Source: Corynebacterium rhinophilum | GTDB lineage: Bacteria; Actinomycetota; Actinomycetes; Mycobacteriales; Mycobacteriaceae | Reading direction: 5' to 3' | DNA length: 64,000 nucleotides | NCBI RefSeq assembly: GCF_030227225.1 | Contig: NZ_JASPHQ010000010.1 | Location: 25,439-89,438, forward strand | Shown: one piece after another, positions 8,902-18,891 of the stretch | Numbering within the stretch: the first letter of the stretch is position 1 | How the letters are laid out: every line of letters begins with the position of its first letter | Position numbers and translations under genes: made by a program | Notes under the pieces: model-generated | What the model saw: only the letters and a program-made list of their open reading frames with translations | Database searches by the model: none | What the model was told of the DNA's origin: nothing

Positions 8902-9617
8902 TTATGGCCTGCGTTTCGGCCGGGGTTTGGATAGTTTCGGGTTCATCCGCGGTGGTTGGCGATGTTTCATTCCTTCAACGAGGTTGATGTTGATCTGACC
9001 ACGTGGTGGCCTGTGGCTCAACGTGATCGGCAGTGGCACGCTGAAGAGGAATTCACCGTCATGGGCCGTGTAGAACTCCGCAACGTTATCGGCTGTGACC
9101 GTGGAGTAGAGCCTGCGGTTTTTAAACCTCAGACCAATGTAGAGACCGAAGCCGCACACGCGTACAACGCCATCTTTGCTCACGCAGAGCTGGTCTGGGA
9201 TACCCCAATGGTTTGTTGAATTTGTCGTCGGCACCGTTAGTGTGGGGGTATCGGTGGGAGGTATGCCTTGCTGAGCTGCCATGTCATCGGTGCTGGCCTC
9301 GTGTGAAGTTGCCGCTTCAGCGGGGCCGTTTAGCATTTCGGATACAGCGTGTGGATTGTGCGCCTGGTTGTAGGCGACTACGCGGGCCCAGACCTGCTCG
9401 GGATCGAGTGGATGCGTGGGCGATGGTGCCTTGGGGAAGGTATCGAAAGCCTGGCGTGGCGTGATGTGCATTTTGCCGACCAGCAGTGATTGGTGACGTC
9501 GTCGCTCGTTGTAAACCTGGCGATATTCAGCCAGATATGCGTTGACCTCAGCAAGGCTAGCTGGGTGGCGTGCATCGAGGAACTGGGTCAACGTGCGGTG
9601 GGGTTGCCCGCAAATCG
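8902..9617 (-). pseudogene. IS481-family transposase, C-terminal part
   Basis: About 238 residues in one open frame carry the end of an IS481-type DDE transposase: YRQVYNERRRHQSL, the ARVVAYNQAHNP linker, and the C-terminal beta-rich domain (SKDGVVRVCGFGLYIGL ... EFLFSVPLPI). The N-terminal HTH and the first catalytic residues are missing because the IS3 element at 9618-10906 joins here. The apparent ATG at 9624 lies inside that junction, so no functional start exists. Confidence 0.75.
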
Positions 9618-9644
9618 TGGACACGTAGTAGAGCTACCTAGTGG

Positions 9645-10547
9645 TTAGGCAGCTATTTCTTTTCTGCTGGTGGTTAAACCAACATGGTTCTCGAAGTCGA
9701 CGGGGCTGACCATCCCGAGGGCTTCAGTGTCGGCGCCGACGGTTGTAGACGACTTCAATCCAGTAGGCAACGGCCTTGCGCGCGGCATCACGGGTTGACC
9801 AGCGCTTCCGGTCGTAGAACTCGGTCTTAAGCGTCGACCAGAACGACTCAGCCATCGCATTATCGAAACACGCCCCGGTACGCCCCACGGACTGAGCAAT
9901 GCCCAGGTTGCGGCACACCTCCCAAAGCTTCTCACTGGTAAATTGCATTCCACGGTCAGCGTGAAACACCAGCCCATCAGGAACATCACCGCGCAACGTA
10001 TACGCCATCCGCAGGGCCCGTTCGACCAAACTTGTGTCTTGAACGCGATCCATAGCCCAGCCCAGTACCCTGCGGGAATGGCCGTCGCGGACTGCACATA
10101 AGTACAACCATCCTTCACCGGTGCGCAGGTAGGTAATATCTGACATCCACACCCGGTTAAGCTCACCGGTATCAAACATGCGCTTGACCAGGTCCGGAAG
10201 ACTCGACTTACGCTTGGCTTGAATCGTTGTCACGGGCACAAAAGCACGCGGTGAAATCCCTTCAATGCCCATCAGGCGCATCCGCTTAGCCACAGTCTTG
10301 CGATTCAAGGTGATCTGGTAGCGCTCGGTAAATTCTGCGGTGATCCGCGGAGCACCATAAACCTCGTCGGAGTCTTTTTCAGATCTGATGAATCTTGCGA
10401 TCAACATCATCGTAAAATGCCGCACGATCATCTTTTCCGGATAAGCGTTGCTGCTGCATATGGGCCCATTTGTAGTATCCAGACCGAGATACCTTCAAAA
10501 GGCGTGCCATGCGCTTGATACTGAAATTCGCCTTGCTCTGGCTGCAT
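9645..10547 (-). pseudogene. IS3 OrfB transposase, frameshifted
   Basis: The DDE catalytic triad is still readable: MSDITYL (Asp), HADRGMQF (Asp), MAESFWSTLKTE (Glu), all in the piece 9724-10431. The N-terminus begins FELMQPEQ overlapping the OrfA stop, then continues in another frame as ANFSIKRMARLLKVSRSGYY, shifts again near 10390 before KDSDEVYGAPRIT, and a third time near 9725 before LGMVSPVDFENHVGL. Each break looks like one inserted base. Sequencing error at several places is less likely than decay but should be excluded. Confidence 0.8.
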
Positions 10548-10868
10548 TAATTCGAACTTTTCTGCTCGCGTTGCTTCGCGGCGAAGAAGGCTGTCGCTTT
10601 TGACAAAAACTCGTTATCCATCTTGGCTTCTGCCAGCTCACGGCGCAGACGAGCGTTCTCAGCACGAAGATCAGCCTCGCTTAGCCCATCTGAGGATCCT
10701 TAGGCGTTGACGCTCATTTTTGACCCACCGGCCTAAAAGACCTGGTGCGACACCAATTTCTTTCGCTACATGAGCAATCGGGCGTTCTGACTCGATTACT
10801 AGGTTTGCGGCTTCACGTCGATACTCAGGTGTGTATTTCTGGCGTTGTTGACTCACAATGAACATCAT
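10547..10868 (-). pseudogene. IS3 OrfA, frameshifted
   Basis: Begins MMFIVSQQRQKYTPEYRREAANLVIES, the helix-turn-helix of IS3 OrfA, and runs to NERQRL. Near 10700 one extra base (CCTAAGG for an expected CCTAGG) shifts it into an early stop. In the other frame it continues SSDGLSEADLRAENARLRREL, the leucine-zipper region, to a normal end at 10547-10549. Confidence 0.75.
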
Positions 10869-11029
10869 CTCTTACGGACACAAGATCCGCACAAATAGGG
10901 TGTCCACTAAACGAGGGTAACCTCAAACGAGACCTGACCCCGTTTGGTGGGCACTTGATTCCCAGGAGTGGCGTATGTCGGCGTCGTGTACCTTGCGGGA
11001 ATGAAGAGGACACGAGGGTACGCGCGTCC

Positions 11030-11049
11030 AATCAACCTACTGGTTGATT
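11030..11049. promoter_or_regulatory. Inverted repeat upstream of the DUF2871 gene
   Basis: AATCAACC-TACT-GGTTGATT is a perfect 8-bp palindrome 117 bases before the DUF2871 start. A second perfect one, CCAGTCA-CAGCGA-TGACTGG, lies at 11132-11151 directly before the AAGGAG ribosome site. The first could be an operator; the second would fold in the leader and could affect translation. No regulator is assigned. Confidence 0.4.
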
Positions 11050-11165
11050 CAAGGTTCAACCGCCTCTGCGATTCAAAGCCGGACAAGTCGGGGCAAGATA
11101 TGTATTTAGAGAACTTGATCCCCTCGGCTATCCAGTCACAGCGATGACTGGGAAGGAGTATTGAC

Positions 11166-11612
11166 ATGAAGGCTTTGTACAGGGCAGCGATTTTCTACCT
11201 CGTCTTGGGCTTGGTCGCTGGTTTGTTTTATCGGGAGTTTACGAAGCTACAAGATTTCCCGGAAGGCGAATATACGCAGCTAAGCGTGGCTCACACCCAC
11301 TTGCTGGCATTGGGTTTTATGCTGTTCCTCATCTTCTTGGCGTTGGAAAAGGTTTTCGCGTTGTCGCGGCACCGCCAGCTATTCAACTCGTTCTTCTGGC
11401 TATACAACGTGGGCGTTGTGCTCACCGTCGGCATGCAAATTTCGCACGGCATATTGACGGTACTGGGCAAGGAATCCAATGAGATGATTTCGGGCATTGC
11501 CGGTCTGGGACACATCTTTATCACGGTGGGGCTGACGGTCTTTCTCGTGAATTTGGGCCGGGCCATCAAGGAACCAGATGAGGGCAGCACCAAAGCATCG
11601 GTGAACGCCTAA
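11166..11612 (+). CDS. DUF2871 family membrane protein
   Basis: A 148-residue integral membrane protein with four predicted helices (about residues 6-22, 42-62, 74-94, 108-128). The pattern MKALYRAAIFYLVLGLVAGLFYREFTK and the HTHLLALGFMLFLI segment, with two conserved histidines, match the DUF2871 family, whose function is unknown; the histidines could bind a metal or haem (inference). GGAAGGAG precedes the ATG. The broken MFS gene begins two bases after its stop, so the pair was once an operon. Confidence 0.8.
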   Translation: MKALYRAAIFYLVLGLVAGLFYREFTKLQDFPEGEYTQLSVAHTHLLALGFMLFLIFLALEKVFALSRHRQLFNSFFWLYNVGVVLTVGMQISHGILTVLGKESNEMISGIAGLGHIFITVGLTVFLVNLGRAIKEPDEGSTKASVNA

Positions 11613-11614
11613 CT

Positions 11615-13079
11615 ATGTGCGAGCACAGCGCACAAAAACGTCACGGCGCCTACTCGCCGCGATTGGATAAGCCTGGCAGTCCTTTCCGTCGGGCTGGGCG
11701 TCATCGTTCTAGATGGCACTATCGTCGGCGTGGCATTGCCGTCGATCATCACTGACCTGCAGCTCAACCTGATGCAGGCGCAGTGGGTCAACAGCCTCTA
11801 TGCGGCGTTGTTGGCGGCTTTGTTGCTCTCGGCGGGCAAGATCTCTGATACCTGGGGACGAAAGCGCACCTTCCTAGCAGGCCTGACGATATTTGTTGCC
11901 GGCAGCGTATTGGCGGGATTTTCTACCTCCGCCGCTACGTTGATCTCCGCGCGAGCCGTGCAGGCTATCGGCGCCGCGTTCATCATGCCGTCCACGCTTT
12001 CCACGGTTAATGCCGTATTCCGGGGCAAGTATCGTGCAGCAGCCTTTGGCGTGTGGGGCGCGGTGATTTCTGGGGCGGAAGCGGTCGGGCCGCTTGCCTG
12101 TGGTGCCCTGACGGAATGGGTGTCTTGGCATTGGAACTTCCTGGTCAACGTCCCTGTTGGCATCATCGTTGCCATGGGTGCGGTTCTTAACGTGCGCGAA
12201 ACGCACAGCCCAGACAAACTGCCCGGCGTGGACGTCGATGGTGCACAATTGAGCGCTATCGCCTTCGGCATCTTGGTCTTTGCGATTATTGAGGGCCCCG
12301 AACTGGGCTGGTGGAAGCCGCAATCTTCATTCAGCATCTTTGGCTAGACGTGGTCAGAAAACGCGGCCATTTCACCGGTGCCGGTGGCGCTCGTGATCTC
12401 AGCCGTGGGGTTCGCGCTGTTTATTCGGTGGGAAAAGCACCGCGAGCGGGGTCAACGCTCGGCGCTGTTGGACCTTGGATTGTTTTCTTATTCCACGTTC
12501 TCGTGGGGCAATATCACCGCTGATGCGGTAGCAATCGGCGAGTTCGCCATCATTTTCGTGCTGCCGCTGTACCTGATTAATGCATTGGATCTCAGCACGA
12601 TGTCAGAGGGCCTGGTGCTGGCAGCCATGGCAATCGGAGCATTGTTTTCCGGTGCGCCAGCCCGCCATGTTGCGGCACGGTACGGGGGCACCTGGCACCG
12701 TGCTCATCGGGTTCGGCTTGGAAGCCGTCGGCGTCCTTATCCTCGTCCTGCTTATGGGGCCGGATACGAATGGTTGGATCATCGCCACGCCGCTGACCCT
12801 GTATGGCTTGGGGCTTGGATTCGCCTCTGCACATCTGACCGGCACGGTGCTGCGGGATATTCCCGTCTATGATTTCGGGCAAGCCTCCGCAACGCAAAGC
12901 ACCGTGCGCCTGGGGCAGTGGTGCAGGCCTTAAGCGACGGCATGACCAACGCCGCGCAGTGGTCGCTCGTGGCCGCTACCGCATTCCTTGCGCTGGGCTT
13001 TGTTGGTGCACTTCGGGTGCGCCGTGCTGTAGCACAAAACAGCAACAAAACAGAGGATAAAGCCCCTGCGGGGCAGTAA
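11615..13079 (+). pseudogene. Drug-efflux MFS transporter (DHA2 type), multiply broken
   Basis: The remains of a 14-helix EmrB/QacA-like exporter. An ATG at 11615 reads MCEHSAQK, then a shift at an AAAAA run moves to VTAPTRRDWISLAVLSVGLGVIVLDGTIVGVALPSI. The GRKRTF loop between helices 2 and 3 and the WHWNFLVNVPVG motif follow. Then come an in-frame TAG at 12345-12347, a frameshift at the GGGGG run near 12690, and another near 12915 before QALSDGMTNAAQWSL. At least four lesions make it non-functional. It lies in the accessory region downstream of DUF2871. Confidence 0.85.
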
Positions 13080-13089
13080 GGCTTATGGT

Positions 13090-13419
13090 TTAGAGAACTG
13101 CAGTGACCTCATAACCCTTCTCAGTGAGCAACTGGGACACTGCTTCAAATGTCGCCCTATCGCTATCCGGGTTGTAGGTTTCGGGATCCAAAGCGATATG
13201 CGCAAATTCTCCGTCATAGCGCACAGTAATGAACTCGTAGCCGGCTTGGTCTTGGGCATCATCGATAAGCGCCTGCACGTCAGAAGTATCGCTATCAGGA
13301 GTAGCCGTGGCCGCGTGTTCTTGGTGCTGGGCAACAGGGGAAGCTTCTGCGGTTGGAGTGCTGGGGCCGGTTAAACCAGTGCTTGCAGCCAATAGCCCAG
13401 CAAGAATAGTGGTAATCAT
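13090..13419 (-). CDS. Small secreted protein of unknown function
   Basis: 109 residues starting at the ATG at 13419, preceded by AGAAAGG; the longer frame to 13485 lacks a ribosome site. The N-terminus MITTILAGLLAASTGLTG is a short signal peptide, followed by an Ala/Thr/Pro-rich linker and a folded part with YEFITVRYDGEFAHIALDPETY. I do not recognise the family. It converges with the broken MFS gene. Confidence 0.6.
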   Translation of the reverse strand: MITTILAGLLAASTGLTGPSTPTAEASPVAQHQEHAATATPDSDTSDVQALIDDAQDQAGYEFITVRYDGEFAHIALDPETYNPDSDRATFEAVSQLLTEKGYEVTAVL

Positions 13420-13630
13420 CTGAATACCTTTCTGTACGGCGTATGGTGTGTGTGAGCGTGGTGCAAAACATCCGCCCACCTGCAAAATTAACGGTGGTAA
13501 CTTTAGCTTAGTTCTGAATTAGCTCAAAAATAGGCCGACGTGGGGTGCGTTTGTTATCCAGGATTTTTCTGGTGCAGCGCCCTTGATTGATCGTGTGGCC
13601 AAGCAGTCATAATTACTCATTTTCAGGCCC

Positions 13631-14398
13631 CTAAATCGAGCTTTTCTTTGAAATTATCCCAGTTGGTGCATGCACCTGAGGAGGCCCGTGCGTATACAGA
13701 GCTAGTTGATGGGTTTCGTTAGGTCGCAACGGTTCATCGGAGAAATCCCCGGAAATGACCATCGAAAATAGGTCTCCGCCAACGTTTTTGGCTAGCTTTT
13801 TGAATTTGTGTTTATCCGTCAAATGCGCAACCGCGATTGCTGAACCTTGTGCATGGATACCCGCGATTGACACAAATGTTTGCCGGGAACCTGGACGCCG
13901 TGGAGCGCGTGCTACATAAGCCGTGTCGCTTTCCGTTTCACCGCGGTCAAGCAGGGACTGAAACTCTTGGGAGCCTTGCCTTTCGCTGATCTTCCAATGT
14001 CCTTCGCTTTCATGAAAGCGAAGGGAAGGATCGTGGTCCATTGCTTTCGCAACTAGGGGAGAATTTTTGGGTCCGCAGATAACGACCAATCCTTCGGTGG
14101 ACAGATCGATAGAACCGTCTGGATTGACGTAATCGAATGTCACATCAATCTTTGCCGCTTTCAAAAACTCGGCTAGAAGGGAAGCGGCTACAAAATCGGG
14201 TTCCGCAATTACTCTCCGTTTTTCCAAGAGCCTCATGGGAATGACGATTGTGATATTGGAGCCGCCGAAGAACTTCTGCACCCTTTTGCGAGAACTAAAA
14301 CGCGTTAGCCACTGATAACCTGCGGTAGCAATTGAGGAGAGCGCAATAAGGTGGGATAACCAAGTTAGAGCAACGTTAGCTGTCGCGAATCCAATCAT
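13631..14398 (-). CDS. Membrane-anchored protein of unknown function, partner of PP2C
   Basis: 255 residues. One hydrophobic helix (about 9-30) is followed by a basic stretch (SSRKRVQKFF) and a soluble domain that would be cytoplasmic. The domain has a beta-strand-rich start (NITIVIPMRL), a Rossmann-like segment with VVICGPKNSPLVA at 105-116, and a motif SIAGIHAQGSAIAVAHL at 177-193. The latter two recall actinobacterial proteins of uncharacterised signalling loci, but I cannot name a family. Its start codon overlaps the stop of the PP2C gene by 4 bases (ATGA), so the two are translationally coupled. A/T-richer than core genes; likely acquired. Confidence 0.7.
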   Translation of the reverse strand: MIGFATANVALTWLSHLIALSSIATAGYQWLTRFSSRKRVQKFFGGSNITIVIPMRLLEKRRVIAEPDFVAASLLAEFLKAAKIDVTFDYVNPDGSIDLSTEGLVVICGPKNSPLVAKAMDHDPSLRFHESEGHWKISERQGSQEFQSLLDRGETESDTAYVARAPRRPGSRQTFVSIAGIHAQGSAIAVAHLTDKHKFKKLAKNVGGDLFSMVISGDFSDEPLRPNETHQLALYTHGPPQVHAPTGIISKKSSI

Positions 14399-15192
14399 TT
14401 CACTCGGTCATACGGGGTCGGAAGATTTACTGTGATAACGGTAGCATCATCAATCTTCCCAGATTGTGGGAGTAATGCATCAGTCATTTCCGCAAGCTTA
14501 TGTCGGAGACCCTCAGCTTGACGGGCCTGTGAAAAAAGTACGGATGGTGTAGCGAGCCCTATAAACCCGTCGGTTCCTAGAATGACTGGGTACTGGGCAT
14601 TTTCGATATGCCCTTGGAGAGCATGACATGCCGCATTTGGTTCCGTTTCGGCTACCCAGAACCCTCCTGTGGTGTTGCGCAGCTTAGATTCGGCTTCAAC
14701 AAGAGCGAGATGAGCCTTATCAATATCGCTCTGGGCAGCGCCTGCTTTTAAAAGCTCGCGGTATCGTCGCCGTTCCACAGCGGCGCATTCTTGTAGGCGC
14801 GTGTCTTGGATCAATTTGATGTCAGAATCAGCACCCATAAAAACGATTCCAGCATCGCCAAGAACTAGATAATCGAAGTTATCTTCATTGAATCGGCATA
14901 GCGCTACGGTTGCACTTGCACGAACATTTTCAGTTTGTGCTGTCGCGGAGATGGATGCTGCGAGGATGGTAGCTAAAGAAGCATGAGGATTGTTAGCGGC
15001 ACAATTTTTGAGTTGGGTATTAAGAGCATTGACAAAGCTAACGACCTCGTCAGAGGTGGTTTTGGGATTCGATGCTCCATCGATGACCCATACTAAATTC
15101 TTGAAGCTGCCCCACGAATCTTCGTTGGTTGCATGGCTATTTCCTTTTTGGGAATGCGCGGTGATTTCCACACTAGGGAAGCATGTACTCAT
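14395..15192 (-). CDS. PP2C-family serine/threonine phosphatase
   Basis: 265 residues with the complete metal-site pattern of PP2C phosphatases: NED at 23-25, VIDGAS with Asp38, LGDAG with Asp113, LGTDGF with Asp208, and DDATVITV with Asp248-Asp249. Between the third and fourth motifs there is a charged helical insertion (about 125-170). No membrane segment, so cytosolic. The ATG at 15192 has TTGGAGAA upstream. It is the first gene of a two-gene operon with the membrane protein at 13631 and no kinase is nearby. It sits about 135 bases beyond the 3' end of tRNA-Arg. Confidence 0.85.
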   Translation of the reverse strand: MSTCFPSVEITAHSQKGNSHATNEDSWGSFKNLVWVIDGASNPKTTSDEVVSFVNALNTQLKNCAANNPHASLATILAASISATAQTENVRASATVALCRFNEDNFDYLVLGDAGIVFMGADSDIKLIQDTRLQECAAVERRRYRELLKAGAAQSDIDKAHLALVEAESKLRNTTGGFWVAETEPNAACHALQGHIENAQYPVILGTDGFIGLATPSVLFSQARQAEGLRHKLAEMTDALLPQSGKIDDATVITVNLPTPYDRVK

Positions 15193-15327
15193 AGGGTCTT
15201 TTCTCCAAAATTGGGACCACGCGTTGAAGCAAAATTTCGCACCCTAGCGGGGTGCAGACCGGCCTGACACCATGGCTTAAAGAGTCAATACTAATAGTGC
15301 TGGCTACCTTAAAAGCAGTTCGCTTCG

Positions 15328-15400
15328 TGCCCCAGAGTGGATTCGAACCACCGACACCGGCTTTAGGAGAGCCGTGCTCTATCCCCTGAGCTACTGGGGC
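15328..15400 (-). tRNA. tRNA-Arg (anticodon CCT)
   Basis: The minus strand folds as a full cloverleaf: acceptor GCCCCAG (15400-15394) pairs with CTGGGGC, discriminator A at 15328, anticodon stem CGGCT/AGCCG around loop CTCCTAA (anticodon CCT, reads AGG), and T-arm GGTGG-TTCGAAT-CCACT. The 3' end faces the accessory region at 3142-15327, as when a mobile island integrates at a tRNA. Confidence 0.95.
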
Positions 15401-15438
15401 AAGGATGTTGCTGATGCAACTCGGATCATCATAGCAGT

Positions 15439-15523
15439 GGGGCGCGAGTGCGCCCCAAAAGGCTGCGTGTGCGGCCGGTTTGTACGGGGTGGGCGGATGA
15501 GCCCGGACCGGGCTCGCAGCCTT
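15439..15523. terminator. Nested hairpins downstream of the glutaredoxin gene
   Basis: Two structures: GGGGCGC-gagt-GCGCCCC at 15439-15456, and an outer AAGGCTGCG (15459-15467) pairing with CGCAGCCTT (15515-15523) that encloses GAGCCCG-gac-CGGGCTC. They lie just after the end of the thyA-folA-glutaredoxin operon and before the tRNA. Neither has a good U-run, so termination is likely but not certain. Confidence 0.55.
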
Positions 15524-15534
15524 AGCTATGAGGT

Positions 15535-15815
15535 TTAGGCGCCTGCCAGTTCTTCCTGCTTATTGCGCACGGAGGATGCGGGCGGGTTGGTCTCGTGGGT
15601 GCCGTCGGAGTACAAGACGGTGGGGATGATGCGGTTGCCGTCGTTGACGGACTTGATCCACTCGTTGATGTCGTCTGCATTATCGCCTTCTACGTCCACG
15701 AGCTCGTATGGGGTTTCGGTGCGGTCCAAGTTCTTGATGAGCTTGGCACAAAATGGGCACCAGTCGGCATAGAAGATGGTGACATCGGCATTGGTTTCGG
15801 GTGCTTGTACAGTCA

Positions 15816-15816
<1 letters not shown>
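15535..15816 (-). CDS. Glutaredoxin-like / mycoredoxin-type protein
   Basis: 93 residues with a thioredoxin fold. ADWCPFC gives the CxxC redox site at about residues 20-23, and RIIPTVLYSDG supplies the cis-Pro TVxxxDG motif. In corynebacteria such proteins reduce mixed disulfides with mycothiol or serve as NrdH-like donors; CPFC does not decide between them. Its ATG overlaps the folA stop (TAATG). Its place after thyA and folA hints at a link to nucleotide synthesis. Confidence 0.8.
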
Positions 15817-17173
<1,357 letters not shown>

Positions 17174-17221
17174 GGTGCCCCAGTGTAGAACGTTAGAAAG
17201 CCATGGGGATAGTCAGAATTT

Positions 17222-18115
17222 TTATTTCCTGTCGGCGCTGGTAGAGGGACTGCTTGCGCGAAGTGTTTCTCGCAGGGCCTGCTCGATCGGGGTGGCTTCC
17301 CAGTGGGCGGTGGCACCGCTCAAAATGGAGGGGTGTTCCCACAGGTAGCTCATCTCCAAAAGACCACGAAGGTCGGAATTAAAGAGCCCGCCAAGCTTGA
17401 GCATCCACGGACGCAGCGTTATGGGCGAGTGCCGGCAGCCTGCGAGATGCGCGAACTTCGCCTGGGTAATTGCAGGGGCACAGGGTACGGAAATGATAGG
17501 TGGGCTGGTGGGGTCAAGGAGGGCATCAGCAAGCGCGCGGCCAAAGTCCGGAAGGTAGGTAACCGAATGCTTGGTATGCGCGTTGAAGAGTGCGAGGGGA
17601 ATGCGCTTGCCGATGATCAGTTGGTGATACACGCACCCCGGGCCAGAATCCGGGCCAAATAGATCTGCGGCCACCACCGATACGGCGCGGGCAGGTGAAG
17701 CGAGGCGGGTATTGATGAGCGCAGCGCGCACACCGGGTTTTCCTTGTCTGGATGTGGTTAAAGGGGTACCGGGTGAAAACGTTTCGTAGCTCGGATCGAA
17801 TCCGTAGATGGATTCTGGAAAGACGATGGGGATGGCGCGTTCGGCGGCGATGCGGAGGGCTGTGTCCTCAGCGGGGATGAGGAGCGTGCGCCATGCCTCG
17901 GCGTTATAAGCGGCGTGGATGCAGTGGACAATGCCGTCGACGTCTGCGGGGTAGAACTCTTTTTGGGTGGCATCGCCGGTGATGTGCTGTACGTATGGGC
18001 CTAGGTCGAGCACTGAGCCATGGCGGCTCATGATGATGCATTCATGGCCTCGGGCGGTGAGTTCGCGGGCAACCGCCCGGCCAACGGGTCCGGCGCCAGT
18101 GATGAGAAATTTCAT
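17222..18115 (-). CDS. NAD(P)-dependent epimerase/dehydratase-like protein
   Basis: 297 residues. N-terminal Rossmann fold with MKFLITGAGPVGRAVARELTARGH (GxGxxG) and a following GDATQ segment; FPESIYGF replaces the classical Tyr-xxx-Lys region, so it may be an atypical short-chain or NmrA-like protein with uncertain catalysis. It is transcribed away from a TetR gene with 107 bases between, which suggests that the TetR protein controls it and responds to its substrate. Confidence 0.75.
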   Translation of the reverse strand: MKFLITGAGPVGRAVARELTARGHECIIMSRHGSVLDLGPYVQHITGDATQKEFYPADVDGIVHCIHAAYNAEAWRTLLIPAEDTALRIAAERAIPIVFPESIYGFDPSYETFSPGTPLTTSRQGKPGVRAALINTRLASPARAVSVVAADLFGPDSGPGCVYHQLIIGKRIPLALFNAHTKHSVTYLPDFGRALADALLDPTSPPIISVPCAPAITQAKFAHLAGCRHSPITLRPWMLKLGGLFNSDLRGLLEMSYLWEHPSILSGATAHWEATPIEQALRETLRASSPSTSADRK

Positions 18116-18145
18116 TATGCGGAGTCCTATTCATATTAGTGACTG

Positions 18146-18198
18146 GTGCTCTCTAAAAATATAGGGCGGGGCCACCGAAAGCAAGAGCAGTGCTCTCT
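18146..18198. promoter_or_regulatory. Candidate TetR operator between divergent genes
   Basis: The perfect palindrome AGAGCA-G-TGCTCT at 18084+100, that is 18184-18196, is followed by CT, and its half GTGCTCTCT recurs at 18147-18155. Both lie between the oxidoreductase gene and the TetR gene. TATAGT at 18211-18216 is a -10 box placed so that transcription would begin at or next to the TetR ATG (18223). Confidence 0.55.
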
Positions 18199-18222
18199 TT
18201 TGTGAGTTGCTATAGTTTGCTC

Positions 18223-18891
18223 ATGGCACAAACCCCACGCGAGCGCGCCCGAGAACAGACGATGACCCGCATCATCGAGCTGGGGCGGCAGCAACTAGCT
18301 AGTGGTGGTGTAGAGGCGCTGAACCTACGGGCCATAGCCCGTGAGCTAGGAATCGTTCCTTCTGGTATTTACCGCTACGTACCGGATAGGGCAAGCCTCA
18401 TAACCCTCCTCATCGTTGATGCTTTTGACTCCCTAGATGGGGCTGTGGCGCGCCACGATGATCTGAGTGTGCAACCGCGTGAGCGATTCATTGGCCTCGT
18501 AGGTGCGATGAGGCAGTGGGCCCTTGAATTTCCGCAACGTTGGGGCCTGATTTATGGCACTCCGATTGTGGGCTATCAAGCGCCAACCACAGAGACGATA
18601 GCAGCGGGCACCAAAGTGAGCCGCCGCCTCGCCGCCTTGCTTGAGCAGTCCACGGTAGTGCCGCTGAGGCAGCGCTCGCCCCACCTGGATGCCGATATGG
18701 AGGCAGCCGCGAAAGATATGGGCTCCGATCTCAGCGCGGACGCCATGGAAATGGCGCTGGAGGCCTGGGTGAGGATCATCGGGCTGATTAACGCCGAGGT
18801 TTTCGGCTACCTAGGGCGCGATACGCTGAGCGAGTTCGCCGAGTTCCATGCCCGATCGGTGGCGCGGCTCGCCGATGGGTTGGGGCTCTAA
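18223..18891 (+). CDS. TetR-family transcriptional regulator
   Basis: 222 residues. The ATG at 18223 was chosen over 18190 because the -10 box TATAGT ends 6 bases before it, implying a leaderless mRNA. The DNA-binding region RIIELGRQQLASGGVEALNLRAIARELGIVPSGIYRYVPDRASLITLL is a typical TetR helix-turn-helix; the rest fits a WHG-type ligand domain. Divergent from the oxidoreductase at 17222. Its stop overlaps that of cysQ (tail to tail, 4 bases). Confidence 0.85.
   Translation: MAQTPRERAREQTMTRIIELGRQQLASGGVEALNLRAIARELGIVPSGIYRYVPDRASLITLLIVDAFDSLDGAVARHDDLSVQPRERFIGLVGAMRQWALEFPQRWGLIYGTPIVGYQAPTTETIAAGTKVSRRLAALLEQSTVVPLRQRSPHLDADMEAAAKDMGSDLSADAMEMALEAWVRIIGLINAEVFGYLGRDTLSEFAEFHARSVARLADGLGL

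Larger units (their letters stand above)
9618..10906 (-). mobile_element. IS3-family insertion sequence, degenerate
   Basis: A 1289-bp element with OrfA and OrfB on the minus strand. Its outer ends match as short inverted repeats: TGGACAC starts at 9618, and its complement GTGTCCA ends at 10906. I see no target duplication (AAATCG left, CTAAAC right). It lies at the truncated end of an IS481 transposase gene, so it inserted into or recombined with that older element. Both reading frames are frameshifted, so the copy is inactive on its own. Confidence 0.75.

Noticed and set aside
15201..15327. Attachment-site duplicate of the tRNA 3' end
   Set aside because: I looked in the flank and near 3142-3351 and found no copy of the tRNA end, so no att site is annotated.
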